Source: Marivirga harenae
Lineage (GTDB): Bacteria > Bacteroidota > Bacteroidia > Cytophagales > Cyclobacteriaceae
DNA: 64,000 nt
NCBI RefSeq assembly: GCF_030534335.1
Contig: NZ_CP130565.1
Location: 1,819,501 to 1,883,500, forward strand
Reading direction: 5' to 3'
Of this stretch, positions 46,590 to 56,033 are shown one piece after another; the stretch's first letter is position 1; each line of letters begins with the position of its first letter. Position numbers and translations under genes: made by a program. The notes under the pieces were generated by a model that did not search any database, was not told the DNA's origin, and saw only the letters and a list, made by a program, of their open reading frames with translations.

Positions 46590-47463
46590 ATTTGTTTGAA
46601 CTCTTCGCTTTTTCAAAAACTTCCTCTTCTAATTGGTTGGCCAAAGCCACCTTTCTTTTATTTAAAATAATTTGCTTAATATCATTTCGTACAAATTCCA
46701 ATGGTGAAATCTGATCGGATATTTTGTATTCTTTTATTCGTAAAAAGTATAAATTCTCATCATTTGAATCTTCTACAAATCTATTGGATTTCAAAAAGTC
46801 AACTTTATTGGTTACACTTACAAATGGAGTGTTTCTGATTGCCTCATCAAAATTTATCCAAACGGAGTCTTCTAAAAAGTAGGTTTCGGCAAATCTAAAA
46901 CAGTATGATTTTAATTCCTTGAAGTCTTCAGACTTATCGGAATTAATTAACATTTTGAGTTGGTTTATTTTAGGAGCGTCTTTGGTGACCGTTATAAAAT
47001 AGCCTCTTATAATATTTTGTTTTAGCTCAAAATTATCTTTATTATCATTGTAATACGTCTCTATTTCCTCTTGGCTAACAAGGGTGTCCAGATTATTTCC
47101 CACATAATATTTTTTATACTCATGAACCATCAGCGCATAGCGGTAATCTAAAACTTTCCTCTCGATGGAAGCTTGATCGAAATTAATTTTTTCGGCAGCT
47201 TCTGATATGAGCAATTGCTTTTTAATCCATGAATTGACATATCTGTTCACCAAATTGGCGCTGTCTTTTGGGCTGATTTCATTTCCAACGATTCCGTTTA
47301 AATCTTTTTGATAAAGAGTAGAGTTCCCAACTTTTGCCACTGGAACTTGGATTTCCTCTTTGCCTTCCTCTTCTGATTCGAAATTTTTTAGGTTGATGTA
47401 ATCACAACCCATGAAGCAAAGAGTGAAGCCAAGTGACAGTATGATTGATAAATTATTTTTCAA
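46570..47463 (-). CDS. PpiC/SurA-related lipoprotein without isomerase domain
   Basis: This is a 297-residue lipoprotein with lipobox CFMGC (Cys20). It has the helical SurA/PpiD-type N-terminal region (VGNSTLYQKDLNGIVGNEIS; LVNRYVNSWIKKQLLISEAA) and a C-terminal helix. The middle stretch lacks the conserved parvulin strands and the GGxLGW-like loop seen in both neighbours. It is therefore probably a chaperone without isomerase activity. The start overlaps the end of the upstream isomerase gene by 11 bases, and its end overlaps the downstream SurA gene by 20 bases, so the three are translationally coupled. Confidence 0.75.
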   Translation of the reverse strand: MKNNLSIILSLGFTLCFMGCDYINLKNFESEEEGKEEIQVPVAKVGNSTLYQKDLNGIVGNEISPKDSANLVNRYVNSWIKKQLLISEAAEKINFDQASIERKVLDYRYALMVHEYKKYYVGNNLDTLVSQEEIETYYNDNKDNFELKQNIIRGYFITVTKDAPKINQLKMLINSDKSEDFKELKSYCFRFAETYFLEDSVWINFDEAIRNTPFVSVTNKVDFLKSNRFVEDSNDENLYFLRIKEYKISDQISPLEFVRNDIKQIILNKRKVALANQLEEEVFEKAKSSNKYEIYNQ

Positions 47464-49600
47464 TTTCTGATTTTATTTTATTTAAGACGCTCTCATTTAC
47501 GGAGACCTCATATTTTTCTTTGAGTTGCCTGATCCACTCATCCTCAAGATGCTTTTGATAATCTTCCATTACTTCCGCACGAGCTTCCTCAAAAGATTTT
47601 TGCTTTGGAGGGATGCTCTCGACAGCATAATTTAATTCTATCATCCCTTCCTGAGTCACAGTCTTGATATAATCCCCTTGCGTTTTATTTTTCCATTTTG
47701 AGTCTTGCTTAACATCAATTATTTCAATTGATGCTGTTTCAACACTTTTATTGTTCCCTGCCAAAAGCTCGTTAGCTTCTGAAAGCAACTGCAAATATAT
47801 TTTATTTTCATCGGAATAGGTAAGTTTCACCACTTCCATATTGCCAAATGTCTGATTTAAATCTTCAAATAGCTGTAAAGAATCGCTTTCCCCTAAATTT
47901 TCAGGTATTTGTAAGCTTATATAATATTTATAGTCAACGCTGTCCGCCTGCTCTAGTTGATCTTTCAAATTCATCTTCATCCTATATTCCAACTTCTGTG
48001 TTAACGGAAAATAAGACCCATTTATTGGGTTTTTAAATGGCTTTATTGCGGAGGTATCTGAAAACACAATTTTGGCAACTTTAACAATCTCATTGCTTTT
48101 GTATAGCTCTTTATTTTTTTCATAAAACGTTTTCAGGGCTAAACTGTCTTGTCCAATTTTACTCCATATTTTCTGGTTCATAATTTCAAAGAGCAATAAA
48201 CCGTCTTTATATTCCTGTCGTAACAGTCGATATTCAGGATATTTAGTTTCCAGATTATCTTCTTCGTATTGAATAACGGAGGACTTTTCATATTGCTCTA
48301 GTTCGGATTTCAGATCTTTAGATGAATCAAAGCTGTCTAAGAAGTCATTCACGGAATACTTTTTTCCTGATATCGAAAAAAGTCTCGTTTCTAATTCTTT
48401 CTTTTTGAAATTTTCTGTCCTCAAATCTTCCTTTTCCTTCAATAAATTGTAAGCTTCAGGATTTGTAGTAAAATTATTTTCTTGCTTCAATTTTTTAATA
48501 ACTTCAACTTCTTTCAAATCTGATCTTTGGTCACGTTGGACTCTTCTGCTTAGGCTCTCGTGCATACTTTCCAAACTCCCAACGCCTCTCTTGTCTTCTA
48601 ATTTCAGAATATGCCATCCGTAAGGACTTTTTACGGGAAGTGAAACATCTCCTTTTTCTTCCAGTTCAAAAGCGACTGTTTCTAAAGATGCGGGTAAATT
48701 TCCAGCTCCAAACCAAGGTAGGCTTCCTCCCTTATCTTTAGTATTTAGATCTTCCGACTCTTTTGTTGCAAGGCTAAACCAGTTACCACCAGATTGCAAC
48801 TCCCTGTGTAACTTTTTTATTTCCTTTTCTATATTTACGGAATCCTCTTTTGTAGCCTGAGGGGGAAATCGTTTCATAATATGGGCAATTTTGATCCGAC
48901 CCAATGTTTCCCTTTTATCGTTTACCTTGACGATATGATAGCCAAATTGAGTCCGTATAATAGGAGATAGTTCTCCAGCAGCCGTTTCAAAAGCTGCAGA
49001 TTCAAAGGGATATACCATCTGGAAGGCAGTAAACCAACCCAAAAGGCCATTATTACTTTGAGCAGATGGGTCTTCTGAGTACTTCCGTGCTAAAGCCTCG
49101 AAACTTTCTCCTGCTTCATATTTTTCTTTTATTTCGCTAATTTTCTGATAGGCTTTTGCTGTGTCCTCTGAACTAGCTTCTTTATCCACCATAATCAGAA
49201 TGTGGCTTGCATTGATTTCTTGTTGTAACCTTGTGTATGCTTCTTTTACTAATTCCTTGTTTACCTTTTCAGTAGTTAGATAAGGCTTTTTGATTTCTTC
49301 TAAGTAACCATTGAGTTCATTTATGTAGGCCTCAGTTGTATCTAGCCCTTCTGCTTTGGCTTCAGTGACTTTCAATTTAAAGTTAATGTACAAATCAAGA
49401 TATTCCTCAATAGGCTCCACTTCACCTTTATTTCTATTACTTTTTTCATAAGCGTAGGTGAATTCATCGGGAAAGATGGCTAATGAATCTACAGTGAATA
49501 AGGGCTTTCCAACGTCAGATTTGGAAGTTTTTTGGGTTGTTTTACAAGAACTGATGAATATAAAAAGAATTGGGATTATTAGTCCTTTAATGTTCCTCAT
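47453..49600 (-). CDS. Two-domain parvulin prolyl isomerase lipoprotein
   Basis: This is a 715-residue protein from the ATG at 49600, giving a clean lipoprotein signal (FIFISSC). The in-frame ATG at 49636 adds twelve residues before it and was rejected. Two parvulin domains are clear: NASHILIMVDKEA ... TQFGYHIVKVND and KIAHIMKRFP ... SPYGWHILKLED (together about residues 125-350), with the loop NGLLGWF and its counterpart GGSLPWF. The long C-terminal half is helical. This is the first gene of the folding cluster. It probably works at the outer or inner membrane surface facing the periplasm. Confidence 0.88.
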   Translation of the reverse strand: MRNIKGLIIPILFIFISSCKTTQKTSKSDVGKPLFTVDSLAIFPDEFTYAYEKSNRNKGEVEPIEEYLDLYINFKLKVTEAKAEGLDTTEAYINELNGYLEEIKKPYLTTEKVNKELVKEAYTRLQQEINASHILIMVDKEASSEDTAKAYQKISEIKEKYEAGESFEALARKYSEDPSAQSNNGLLGWFTAFQMVYPFESAAFETAAGELSPIIRTQFGYHIVKVNDKRETLGRIKIAHIMKRFPPQATKEDSVNIEKEIKKLHRELQSGGNWFSLATKESEDLNTKDKGGSLPWFGAGNLPASLETVAFELEEKGDVSLPVKSPYGWHILKLEDKRGVGSLESMHESLSRRVQRDQRSDLKEVEVIKKLKQENNFTTNPEAYNLLKEKEDLRTENFKKKELETRLFSISGKKYSVNDFLDSFDSSKDLKSELEQYEKSSVIQYEEDNLETKYPEYRLLRQEYKDGLLLFEIMNQKIWSKIGQDSLALKTFYEKNKELYKSNEIVKVAKIVFSDTSAIKPFKNPINGSYFPLTQKLEYRMKMNLKDQLEQADSVDYKYYISLQIPENLGESDSLQLFEDLNQTFGNMEVVKLTYSDENKIYLQLLSEANELLAGNNKSVETASIEIIDVKQDSKWKNKTQGDYIKTVTQEGMIELNYAVESIPPKQKSFEEARAEVMEDYQKHLEDEWIRQLKEKYEVSVNESVLNKIKSEIEK

Positions 49601-49793
49601 TTGGCTTAAGTGAATTTTGAATGGCAATTTATGCAAATCGATTCAGACAGTAAAATAATAAATACAGGCTATGGGATAATTATATTTAAGAAAATATTTA
49701 AAATACTGATTATCAGCAGGTAAGGCGGGGGGTTGAATTTTACTGATATGGATGTATTGAAAAATACTAACGACAAAGGGTAATCATTTAAAT

Positions 49794-50210
49794 TTACTGC
49801 GATTTAAATCTTTTGTGTAATATACAAGTGTTCTTTTCTTCTTCATTTTTGAATTCCACTTTATCCATAATTCGCCTAACCAGCATTAAGCCGATTCCAC
49901 CTTTTTTCTTTGTTTGGACCACTTCTTGTATGGAGGGTTCTTTGTATTTTTTAATATCGAACTTTTCGCCTTCATCTGAAATCTCAAAAGTGACCCCATC
50001 TTTTTCGACAAATACTTCCAAATTTATGGCTTCATTGGCATTACAATAATTGGAATGAATAATTAAGTTGGCACAGATTTCATCCACAGCCAATACCATT
50101 TGATTGATTTCCAGATCATCATGTACATAAGCCTTTAGCTTTTCGGTTATGAATTCCCGAATATCTTTAAGGCGCGTTTTTTCACAATATACTTTAAGAT
50201 TGAACTTCAT
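49794..50210 (-). CDS. RsbW-like anti-sigma serine kinase
   Basis: This is a 138-residue GHKL ATPase of the RsbW/SpoIIAB type. The N box is DEICANLIIHS (about residue 46), the G1 box is ISDEGEKFD and the G2 box is KKGGIGLMLVRRI. Such kinases hold a target (usually a sigma factor) inactive and phosphorylate the STAS antagonist encoded next door, whose gene overlaps this one by 17 bases. No sigma-factor gene is adjacent, so the output is unknown and may be encoded elsewhere. It is the last gene of a three-gene module. Confidence 0.87.
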   Translation of the reverse strand: MKFNLKVYCEKTRLKDIREFITEKLKAYVHDDLEINQMVLAVDEICANLIIHSNYCNANEAINLEVFVEKDGVTFEISDEGEKFDIKKYKEPSIQEVVQTKKKGGIGLMLVRRIMDKVEFKNEEEKNTCILHKRFKSQ

Positions 50211-50547
50211 GTAACTTCTTCTTCGCTGTCTGCTTGTCGGTCACTATAATCATTAGTTGATCTAAGCCTAATATTTGGAATACATTCAAAACTTTTTCAC
50301 TTAAACCATATATCACCATTTTAATATTTTTGTTTTTAAAATCATCTATATATGACATAAAAACTCCCAAACCCGCTGATGAAATATAATTTAAATTTGT
50401 TCCGTCAACTAAAATGAACTTTACTGCACTATTATTCGCCAGAACTGTCAAAGCTTCATCTAAGTGAATGCTTGAACTGGCGTCCACATCTCCTTCTATT
50501 TTCAGAATGTGGTCTTCTCTCTCTATTTCTGTCGTTATGTTTATCAT
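50194..50547 (-). CDS. STAS-domain anti-sigma antagonist
   Basis: This is a 117-residue RsbV/SpoIIAA-like protein. The phospho-switch segment is NLNYISSAGLGVF with Ser56 and Ser57; Ser57 aligns with the phosphorylated Ser of RsbV in its DSTGLG context, and the usual Asp before it is replaced by Ser. The unphosphorylated form would bind the RsbW-like kinase and release its target. It lies between the membrane phosphatase gene (44 bases upstream) and the kinase gene (17-base overlap). Confidence 0.87.
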   Translation of the reverse strand: MINITTEIEREDHILKIEGDVDASSSIHLDEALTVLANNSAVKFILVDGTNLNYISSAGLGVFMSYIDDFKNKNIKMVIYGLSEKVLNVFQILGLDQLMIIVTDKQTAKKKLHEVQS

Positions 50548-50591
50548 ACAAATCTTATTACGTGCTTGTTTTCAGTAAGTTGACTGCCATG

Positions 50592-52655
50592 TTATAAAAA
50601 TCTAATTATTAAAGCAGTATAATCATCATCAAGATTTTCTGTTCCAATAAAATCATATAAATAATTAATCAAACCATCCTGAATTTCCTTAGGACTTTTC
50701 TCGCTATTTTGTTCTAAATAGGCACTAAGCCTGTCATATCCGAACTCCTCACCTACAGTATTTTTCGCCTCAATTATTCCATCAGTATATAAAAAAAGAA
50801 TGTCACCACTATTGTAATGTATTTTGGTGATGTCAATAAATTTTTCAAAACTATCATTGCGAACAATGCCGAGCCCCATGCCATTGTTATGAAAATACTC
50901 AGCTCGCGCTTCCTTACTATTATAAAACAATCCGGGACAGTGCCCTGCTCTTGAAAATGTAATGCTCTTTTCATGAGAGTCAATAGTATAATAGGCAGCT
51001 GTTATAAAAGAAGTTTTTTCTAAACAGTGGCTTAAGGCGTGGTTTGCTCTGCTGAAAAAAGTTTTAGAATCTAAATCGAATTGCACCAGACTATGAAAAA
51101 CTCCTTTCATTTGCGACATATTAAATGAAGCGGAAGTTCCTTTTCCTGATACATCACCAATGATGACAGCGGTTTTGTGGTCGGCCGTTTTAAAGAAATC
51201 GTAATAATCACCACCAACTTCATCAGCAGATTCATAAAACGCATGCATTTCGAACTCTGTATCTGAAATTAATGAATGCGGTAAAAGACTTTTTTGAACT
51301 TTAGAAGCAATTTTTAATTCTTCTCTATAGCGTTCATTTTTTAAAGCTTCAGTTAATAGCTCAAAGTTTTCTATGGAAATACAAGCTTGGTTAACAAAGG
51401 AGTTGATGATATTCACCATTTCTTTATTAAAGCCATCAGAGACGTCTTTTAAAACTACTAAAAGTCCGATTTGACGATCTTGTATTATTAACGGCATTAC
51501 TAAGACTGAACCATAATCAGGATCATTTAGGTTTGATGTGAGCTTAGCAAGATTTAAGTCCTTTTTGAAATTATTGGCTTTTTGCTTATTCAAATAGACG
51601 AAAATCCCACTGTCTTGAATGCTTTTTCGGACTTGAGTAATTTTTAAGTCTGTTATATTCGACTTTAGGATTCTTGCGGTCTCGTCATTTTCATGAATTT
51701 CCAACCACGCACTAGTAGAGAAAACTGCATTATTACTACTTTCCAATAGTACTTCATAAACCTGATTTTCATTATCTCCCTTTTGAATAGATTGGCTTAA
51801 ACGCTGAAAATTTAAAACTTCACTAATTTTTTGTTCAAAGACCGAGGATGTAGGAAGATTGAAAAGTATAACCAAAATGGAGATCAGCGCATAAATAAAT
51901 ATGAATCCTGCAATGACCAAAATGAAAATGTTGTCCAGTAAGTCCATAATTAAATTGAACTCCTGCGAAAAACCGAAAAGATTATTGATGAAATAATATA
52001 GGTATAATATAACTAAGCCCAGTAGCAAAATACTTCTCCACTTTTGCTTAAAGTTGAGATAGGCTATCCATTTCAGATTGAATGATAATACTAATCCATA
52101 AAAGATAAATATGCCCAATAAGCCATTGAATAACCACTGCTGAGAACCAGTTTGGAAGAAGCTGTAAAGTAAAGAGGCCAATAATGAATATTCGAATACC
52201 TGCCAGATAATTAATAATCTTTTGTTTTTTTGGTACAGTATTAGCCTTTTCCAAACAATAAAGGTAGATACCAAAAATACGATAACTGCTCCTAAATTAA
52301 TGTGGTAGAAGAAATTTACGGTCAGCGGATTTTGTAGTAGTTTGCTGTCACTCAATAAATAGAAAAATAAACTTACAGATAGTTGTACGAGAGAAACAAT
52401 TAGCCCCGTTGAGAAAACATGCCACAGTAAATCAATAAAATTGATACTTTCAGCCTTTTGAATTCTAATTTTGAAAAAGAAATAAAAGAATAGAATGTAA
52501 AGGGACAGCAATAATTGGGGAATTTCTTCCGTGATTCCTGCATTAGCTCCATTGATTTCAGCAAATAGCAAAAATAAATCTGCAAGCACCAATGAGAGCC
52601 AGCAGAGCACAGCAAATAGTATTGTGAGGCGTAAGAGTCCTTTTTCTGAAATCAA
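50592..52655 (-). CDS. Membrane PP2C-type phosphatase, RsbU/SpoIIE-like
   Basis: This is a 687-residue input component of the partner switch. About eight membrane helices (residues 8-275) are followed by a GAF-like domain (about 300-440). The linker KVQKSLLPHS typical of RsbU-type enzymes comes next, then the PP2C/SpoIIE domain (about 465-687) with the metal-binding motifs DEVGGDYYDFF, IGDVSGKGTSA, LYTDGIIEAKN and DDDYTALII. It should dephosphorylate the STAS protein encoded next. The signal is probably sensed by the membrane or GAF part. It is the first gene of the module and divergent from rlpA. Confidence 0.9.
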   Translation of the reverse strand: MISEKGLLRLTILFAVLCWLSLVLADLFLLFAEINGANAGITEEIPQLLLSLYILFFYFFFKIRIQKAESINFIDLLWHVFSTGLIVSLVQLSVSLFFYLLSDSKLLQNPLTVNFFYHINLGAVIVFLVSTFIVWKRLILYQKNKRLLIIWQVFEYSLLASLLYSFFQTGSQQWLFNGLLGIFIFYGLVLSFNLKWIAYLNFKQKWRSILLLGLVILYLYYFINNLFGFSQEFNLIMDLLDNIFILVIAGFIFIYALISILVILFNLPTSSVFEQKISEVLNFQRLSQSIQKGDNENQVYEVLLESSNNAVFSTSAWLEIHENDETARILKSNITDLKITQVRKSIQDSGIFVYLNKQKANNFKKDLNLAKLTSNLNDPDYGSVLVMPLIIQDRQIGLLVVLKDVSDGFNKEMVNIINSFVNQACISIENFELLTEALKNERYREELKIASKVQKSLLPHSLISDTEFEMHAFYESADEVGGDYYDFFKTADHKTAVIIGDVSGKGTSASFNMSQMKGVFHSLVQFDLDSKTFFSRANHALSHCLEKTSFITAAYYTIDSHEKSITFSRAGHCPGLFYNSKEARAEYFHNNGMGLGIVRNDSFEKFIDITKIHYNSGDILFLYTDGIIEAKNTVGEEFGYDRLSAYLEQNSEKSPKEIQDGLINYLYDFIGTENLDDDYTALIIRFL

Positions 52656-52755
52656 ATTTTTATTTATCTAAACTTTGGCAAAATAAGCGTTTAAATATTA
52701 TTGTGAAAATAGTTTTACAAACATTAAATTCATGCACACAAAAAAAGAATTCAAA

Positions 52756-53436
52756 ATGCTCAAAAAGCTAATATTTATTTTTGCGTTGTTTTTATTTACG
52801 CTTGGGTCTGTTTTGGCTCAAATCCAAAAAGGGACAGCTTCATACTATGCAGATAAATTTGAAGGAAAACAGACTGCCAGTGGTGAAAAGTACAAACATA
52901 AAAATTTGACTGCAGCTCATAAAACATTACCATTTGGAACCATAGTCAAAGTCACCAATCTGGAGAATCAAGAATTTGTTGAAGTAAGAATTAATGACAG
53001 AGGTCCTTTTGTTTCGGGGAGGGTGATAGATTTATCTAGAGCGGCCGCAGAGCAATTGAAATTTATCAATCAAGGATTGACTGAAGTCCAAATTGAAGTA
53101 GTGGATGCAGGAGATGGAAGAACAAATAGTAACAGACCAGTTCAGATAGATCAGCAAATTGATAGAGAATCATATTTCGAAATGAAAGTAAAACGAAAAG
53201 AACCTTCAGGATATGGCGTTCAAATCGGAAGCTTTCAAGGTTTTGATAATATGCTGAAGCTTTCGGAAAATGTTGAGAAGTCTTATCGGGCTAAAATTTA
53301 TGTTGAAGTCAAAGAATTGAATGAAGCTAAAGTTTATGCTATCATTTTAGGTGATTATAGTAATAGGAAAAGGGCGGATAAGCTAAAAGCGAAAATTACT
53401 GACCGTTTTCCTGATGCTTTTGTCACCCGGTATTGA
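52756..53436 (+). CDS. rlpA: Septal RlpA-family lytic transglycosylase
   Basis: This is a 226-residue exported protein from the ATG at 52756, which gives a signal peptide (LIFIFALFLFTLGSVLAQ). The ATG at 52732 adds eight polar residues and is less likely. The double-psi beta-barrel domain (GTASYYADKFEGKQTASGE ... INDRGPFVSGRVIDLS, about 28-110) is the RlpA catalytic fold, with the Asp of NDRGPF conserved. A SPOR domain (about 150-226: YGVQIGSFQG ... YAIILGDYSNRK) would bind denuded septal glycan. Together they suggest cell-wall cleavage at division. There is no lipobox. Confidence 0.9.
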   Translation: MLKKLIFIFALFLFTLGSVLAQIQKGTASYYADKFEGKQTASGEKYKHKNLTAAHKTLPFGTIVKVTNLENQEFVEVRINDRGPFVSGRVIDLSRAAAEQLKFINQGLTEVQIEVVDAGDGRTNSNRPVQIDQQIDRESYFEMKVKRKEPSGYGVQIGSFQGFDNMLKLSENVEKSYRAKIYVEVKELNEAKVYAIILGDYSNRKRADKLKAKITDRFPDAFVTRY

Positions 53437-53501
53437 CCACTAATAGGGGAAAATCACATATACATTTCAACCAAACAAGCAGGTCATGTGTCTTTTGCAA
53501 A

Positions 53502-53870
53502 ATGAAAAATGTACCTATTATTTTCTTAATACTAGTTTTGACTTTATCTGCCTGTGGTGATAAAGAAAATATAAGTTTGCAAAAGTGTTGGTCATTAGCC
53601 GAGAGGGGTGAAACTATTCAGGTATTTTATCCGTGTGGGGATGATCGTTTAACGCCCTCTTGGTTTCGGGATACTTACCGTTTTTATTCGAACAACAAAT
53701 GTGAATATTTGGTACTTAGTCCCGTTGATGCGCATTACATGCAGGAAGGTCTCTATTTTTATGATGTCGAAACGTCAATTCTAAAAATAGAAAATCTTGA
53801 AGGTGATTTTATCAAAAAATATATTGTTGTGGAAATAGGGCCGGATCATTTAAAATTAGCAGAACTATAG
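53502..53870 (+). CDS. Small hypothetical lipoprotein
   Basis: This is a 122-residue product from the ATG at 53502, which starts exactly at a lipoprotein signal (VPIIFLILVLTLSAC). An ATG at 53433 in the same frame would add 23 residues without signal character and overlap rlpA. The mature part is short, beta-rich and contains a few Cys. Its general layout resembles lipocalin-like immunity or copper-resistance small lipoproteins, but I cannot name the family. It lies 65 bases after rlpA on the same strand and ends 26 bases from the convergent DUF4221-like gene. Confidence 0.62.
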   Translation: MKNVPIIFLILVLTLSACGDKENISLQKCWSLAERGETIQVFYPCGDDRLTPSWFRDTYRFYSNNKCEYLVLSPVDAHYMQEGLYFYDVETSILKIENLEGDFIKKYIVVEIGPDHLKLAEL

Positions 53871-53895
53871 CTTTTCGTTACCTGAATTTGAATGT

Positions 53896-55029
53896 TTAAT
53901 CTTCATTTATGGATAAGATCTTAAATCCCATCTCATCTTCCATGTTTTTGTAAATGTAGATTTTGCCATTTTTTACAAAATAAGTTTCTGGAACTTCATC
54001 TAAATCAATATTTTCTATTTCATTGATTTGATTTAGGTTTTCATCAAAAATGGTCAAGATGATATTCCAATTTTCATCCTCTTGGTCGGGAGTAGTTGAA
54101 AATGATGAAAAGCGGTAATACTGATTTCTATTTTTATCGTAAACGAGCTTCTTGAATCGAATAGCTTTATTCCGTGCCGTCATAATTTTACCTATTTCTT
54201 CTCTTGAATCGACATCTTTCCCAAAAATCTGGTTTTTATTGGCACTTAATTGACTAGTATATTTTTTATGGATTATGCTGTCTGATTTTAAATCATAGTA
54301 ATAAAGTTCATTTTCCATATCATGGGATAAAATATATTTATCGTCTTGGAAATTGGTATACAAATATGTCCTTAACATCATCATTCTTCCATCGATTGTA
54401 AGTGAAATGTGATAGTCAGAAAGCTTTTTTAAGTCATTAATGAAAACTACTTTTCGAATTTTTTTGCGCAAGTCAATTTTTGAAAAACCTCGTACGTAGC
54501 CGTACCCCTCATTAACCAAGTTAAAAGATATATTTTCTTCTGGAACAAATAATCCGCTTGCCTCCATGCTGAACTCTTTAGGAATCGAATCTCCTTCAAA
54601 TTCTTCATCCCTGATAATATATTTTTCCTGTAATTCGCCTTTCCGGTTAAATATTAAAATAGCTTGATAAACCACTAAAGCAATTTTATCTTCTGAAATA
54701 AAATAGACATCATTCACTCTGTTAGTAGTGCCATTTGGTCCTTCAACTTCAAACGGAATAAAGTCAACTAATTCCAATTTATTCATGTCAATAATTTCTA
54801 AACCATGTCTATTATTGGTGTTGAACTTATACATAAAGTCCTTATTGTCATCAAAGCCAAATGAGTAAATTCCAAATTTTGTATCAATGATTTCTCCTTT
54901 GGCATCCACCAATGCGGAATCGATTGAAATGGTAATTTCGGATTTTTGGTCATTTTCTCCTGAATTTCCGTCACAAGAGGAAAATGAAATGATGATAATT
55001 GAGGCAAGAGAATAGATGATATACTTCAT
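53896..55029 (-). CDS. DUF4221-like lipoprotein, second copy
   Basis: This is a 377-residue lipoprotein with lipobox FSSC (Cys19). It has the same length and beta-propeller-like layout as the protein at 40277-41428, and the corresponding late motif reads YDKNRNQYYRFSSF. Similarity outside such blocks is low, so they are old paralogues. The function is unknown. It is a single gene, convergent with the small lipoprotein gene and divergent from the SDR gene at 55175. Confidence 0.68.
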   Translation of the reverse strand: MKYIIYSLASIIIISFSSCDGNSGENDQKSEITISIDSALVDAKGEIIDTKFGIYSFGFDDNKDFMYKFNTNNRHGLEIIDMNKLELVDFIPFEVEGPNGTTNRVNDVYFISEDKIALVVYQAILIFNRKGELQEKYIIRDEEFEGDSIPKEFSMEASGLFVPEENISFNLVNEGYGYVRGFSKIDLRKKIRKVVFINDLKKLSDYHISLTIDGRMMMLRTYLYTNFQDDKYILSHDMENELYYYDLKSDSIIHKKYTSQLSANKNQIFGKDVDSREEIGKIMTARNKAIRFKKLVYDKNRNQYYRFSSFSTTPDQEDENWNIILTIFDENLNQINEIENIDLDEVPETYFVKNGKIYIYKNMEDEMGFKILSINED

Positions 55030-55174
55030 TTCAATGTAAAATTTTGCTTAAGTGGCATGAAGGTATTATAATTTTTACAAAATACTAATAAGTTAGTTTA
55101 ATTTCTTTTGCTTTTTCCAAAGGATTGAAGCTGATTAAATGTAAATTCGCTTCATAGTTTGAAGATTGAAAAAA

Positions 55175-55969
55175 ATGACAAAAGTAAAAGATAAAATTGC
55201 CTGGGTAACTGGTGCTAGTTCAGGAATAGGTGAGGCGATAGTTTATGAACTAATAGCAAAGGGAGCAAAAGTTGTAATTTCAGCAAGACGCAAGGAAGTT
55301 TTGGACGAAGTAAAAGCGAAATCTTCTAAGCCTGAAAATATCATGATTCTGCCTCTGGATTTAGCTGATATGAAATCTTTTGATTCCAAAGTAGCCGAAG
55401 TTTTGGATCATTTTGGAAGAATCGATATTTTGTTTAACAATGGGGGCATTAGTCAAAGAGGAATGGCTTTAGAGACTGATTTAACCGTTGATAGGCAAAT
55501 AATGGAAATTGATTATTTCGGTACAATTGCTCTTACGAAAGCAGTTGCTCCCCATATGGTTAATCAAAAATCAGGTCATTTTGTAGTAACCAGCAGCTTG
55601 GTTGGGAAATTTGGTTCGCCTTGGCGCTCATCGTACGCAGCAGCGAAACATGCATTACATGGATTTTTTGATTCTTTAAGAACTGAACTTCATGAGTCAA
55701 ATATCAAAGTGACCATGATCTGTCCTGGCTTTATCAAAACGGATGTGTCAGTTAATGCTTTAGGTTCGGATGGCAAACCAACAGGGGAAATGGACACTGC
55801 TCAAGAAAATGGAATGTCAGCCCATGATTGTGCAAAAAGAATTATCAGAGCAGTAGAAAAGAATAAATTGGAGGCTGTAATTGGAGGTGCTGAGAGATTT
55901 GGCGTTCTAGTGAAAAGATTGTTCCCTAACATATTTGCCAAAATTATTTTGAAAAGTAATGTAAGGTAA
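55175..55969 (+). CDS. SDR-family oxidoreductase
   Basis: This is a 264-residue short-chain dehydrogenase from the ATG at 55175; an upstream TTG at 55166 would add three residues and is not needed. TGASSGIG (about 12-19) binds the cofactor, the usual NNAG reads NNGG (LFNNGGISQRG), the catalytic Ser is in VTSSLVGKFG, and Tyr and Lys are in SYAAAKHA. The NNGG change is seen in the DHRS7-like branch of bacterial SDRs. The substrate is unknown. It is transcribed alone. The downstream hairpin serves the opposite strand. Confidence 0.88.
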   Translation: MTKVKDKIAWVTGASSGIGEAIVYELIAKGAKVVISARRKEVLDEVKAKSSKPENIMILPLDLADMKSFDSKVAEVLDHFGRIDILFNNGGISQRGMALETDLTVDRQIMEIDYFGTIALTKAVAPHMVNQKSGHFVVTSSLVGKFGSPWRSSYAAAKHALHGFFDSLRTELHESNIKVTMICPGFIKTDVSVNALGSDGKPTGEMDTAQENGMSAHDCAKRIIRAVEKNKLEAVIGGAERFGVLVKRLFPNIFAKIILKSNVR

Positions 55970-55981
55970 ATTATAGAGCAG

Positions 55982-56008
55982 AAAAAAGGCCCGAAATAGT
56001 CGGGCCTT
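55982..56008 (-). terminator. Terminator of the FKBP gene
   Basis: AAGGCCCGA and TCGGGCCTT (55986-55994 and 56000-56008) form a perfect 9-base stem with a 5-base loop. The T run needed for termination is on the minus strand. Confidence 0.85.
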
Positions 56009-56033
56009 CAATTAGTATTATTAAAAATGTTGA

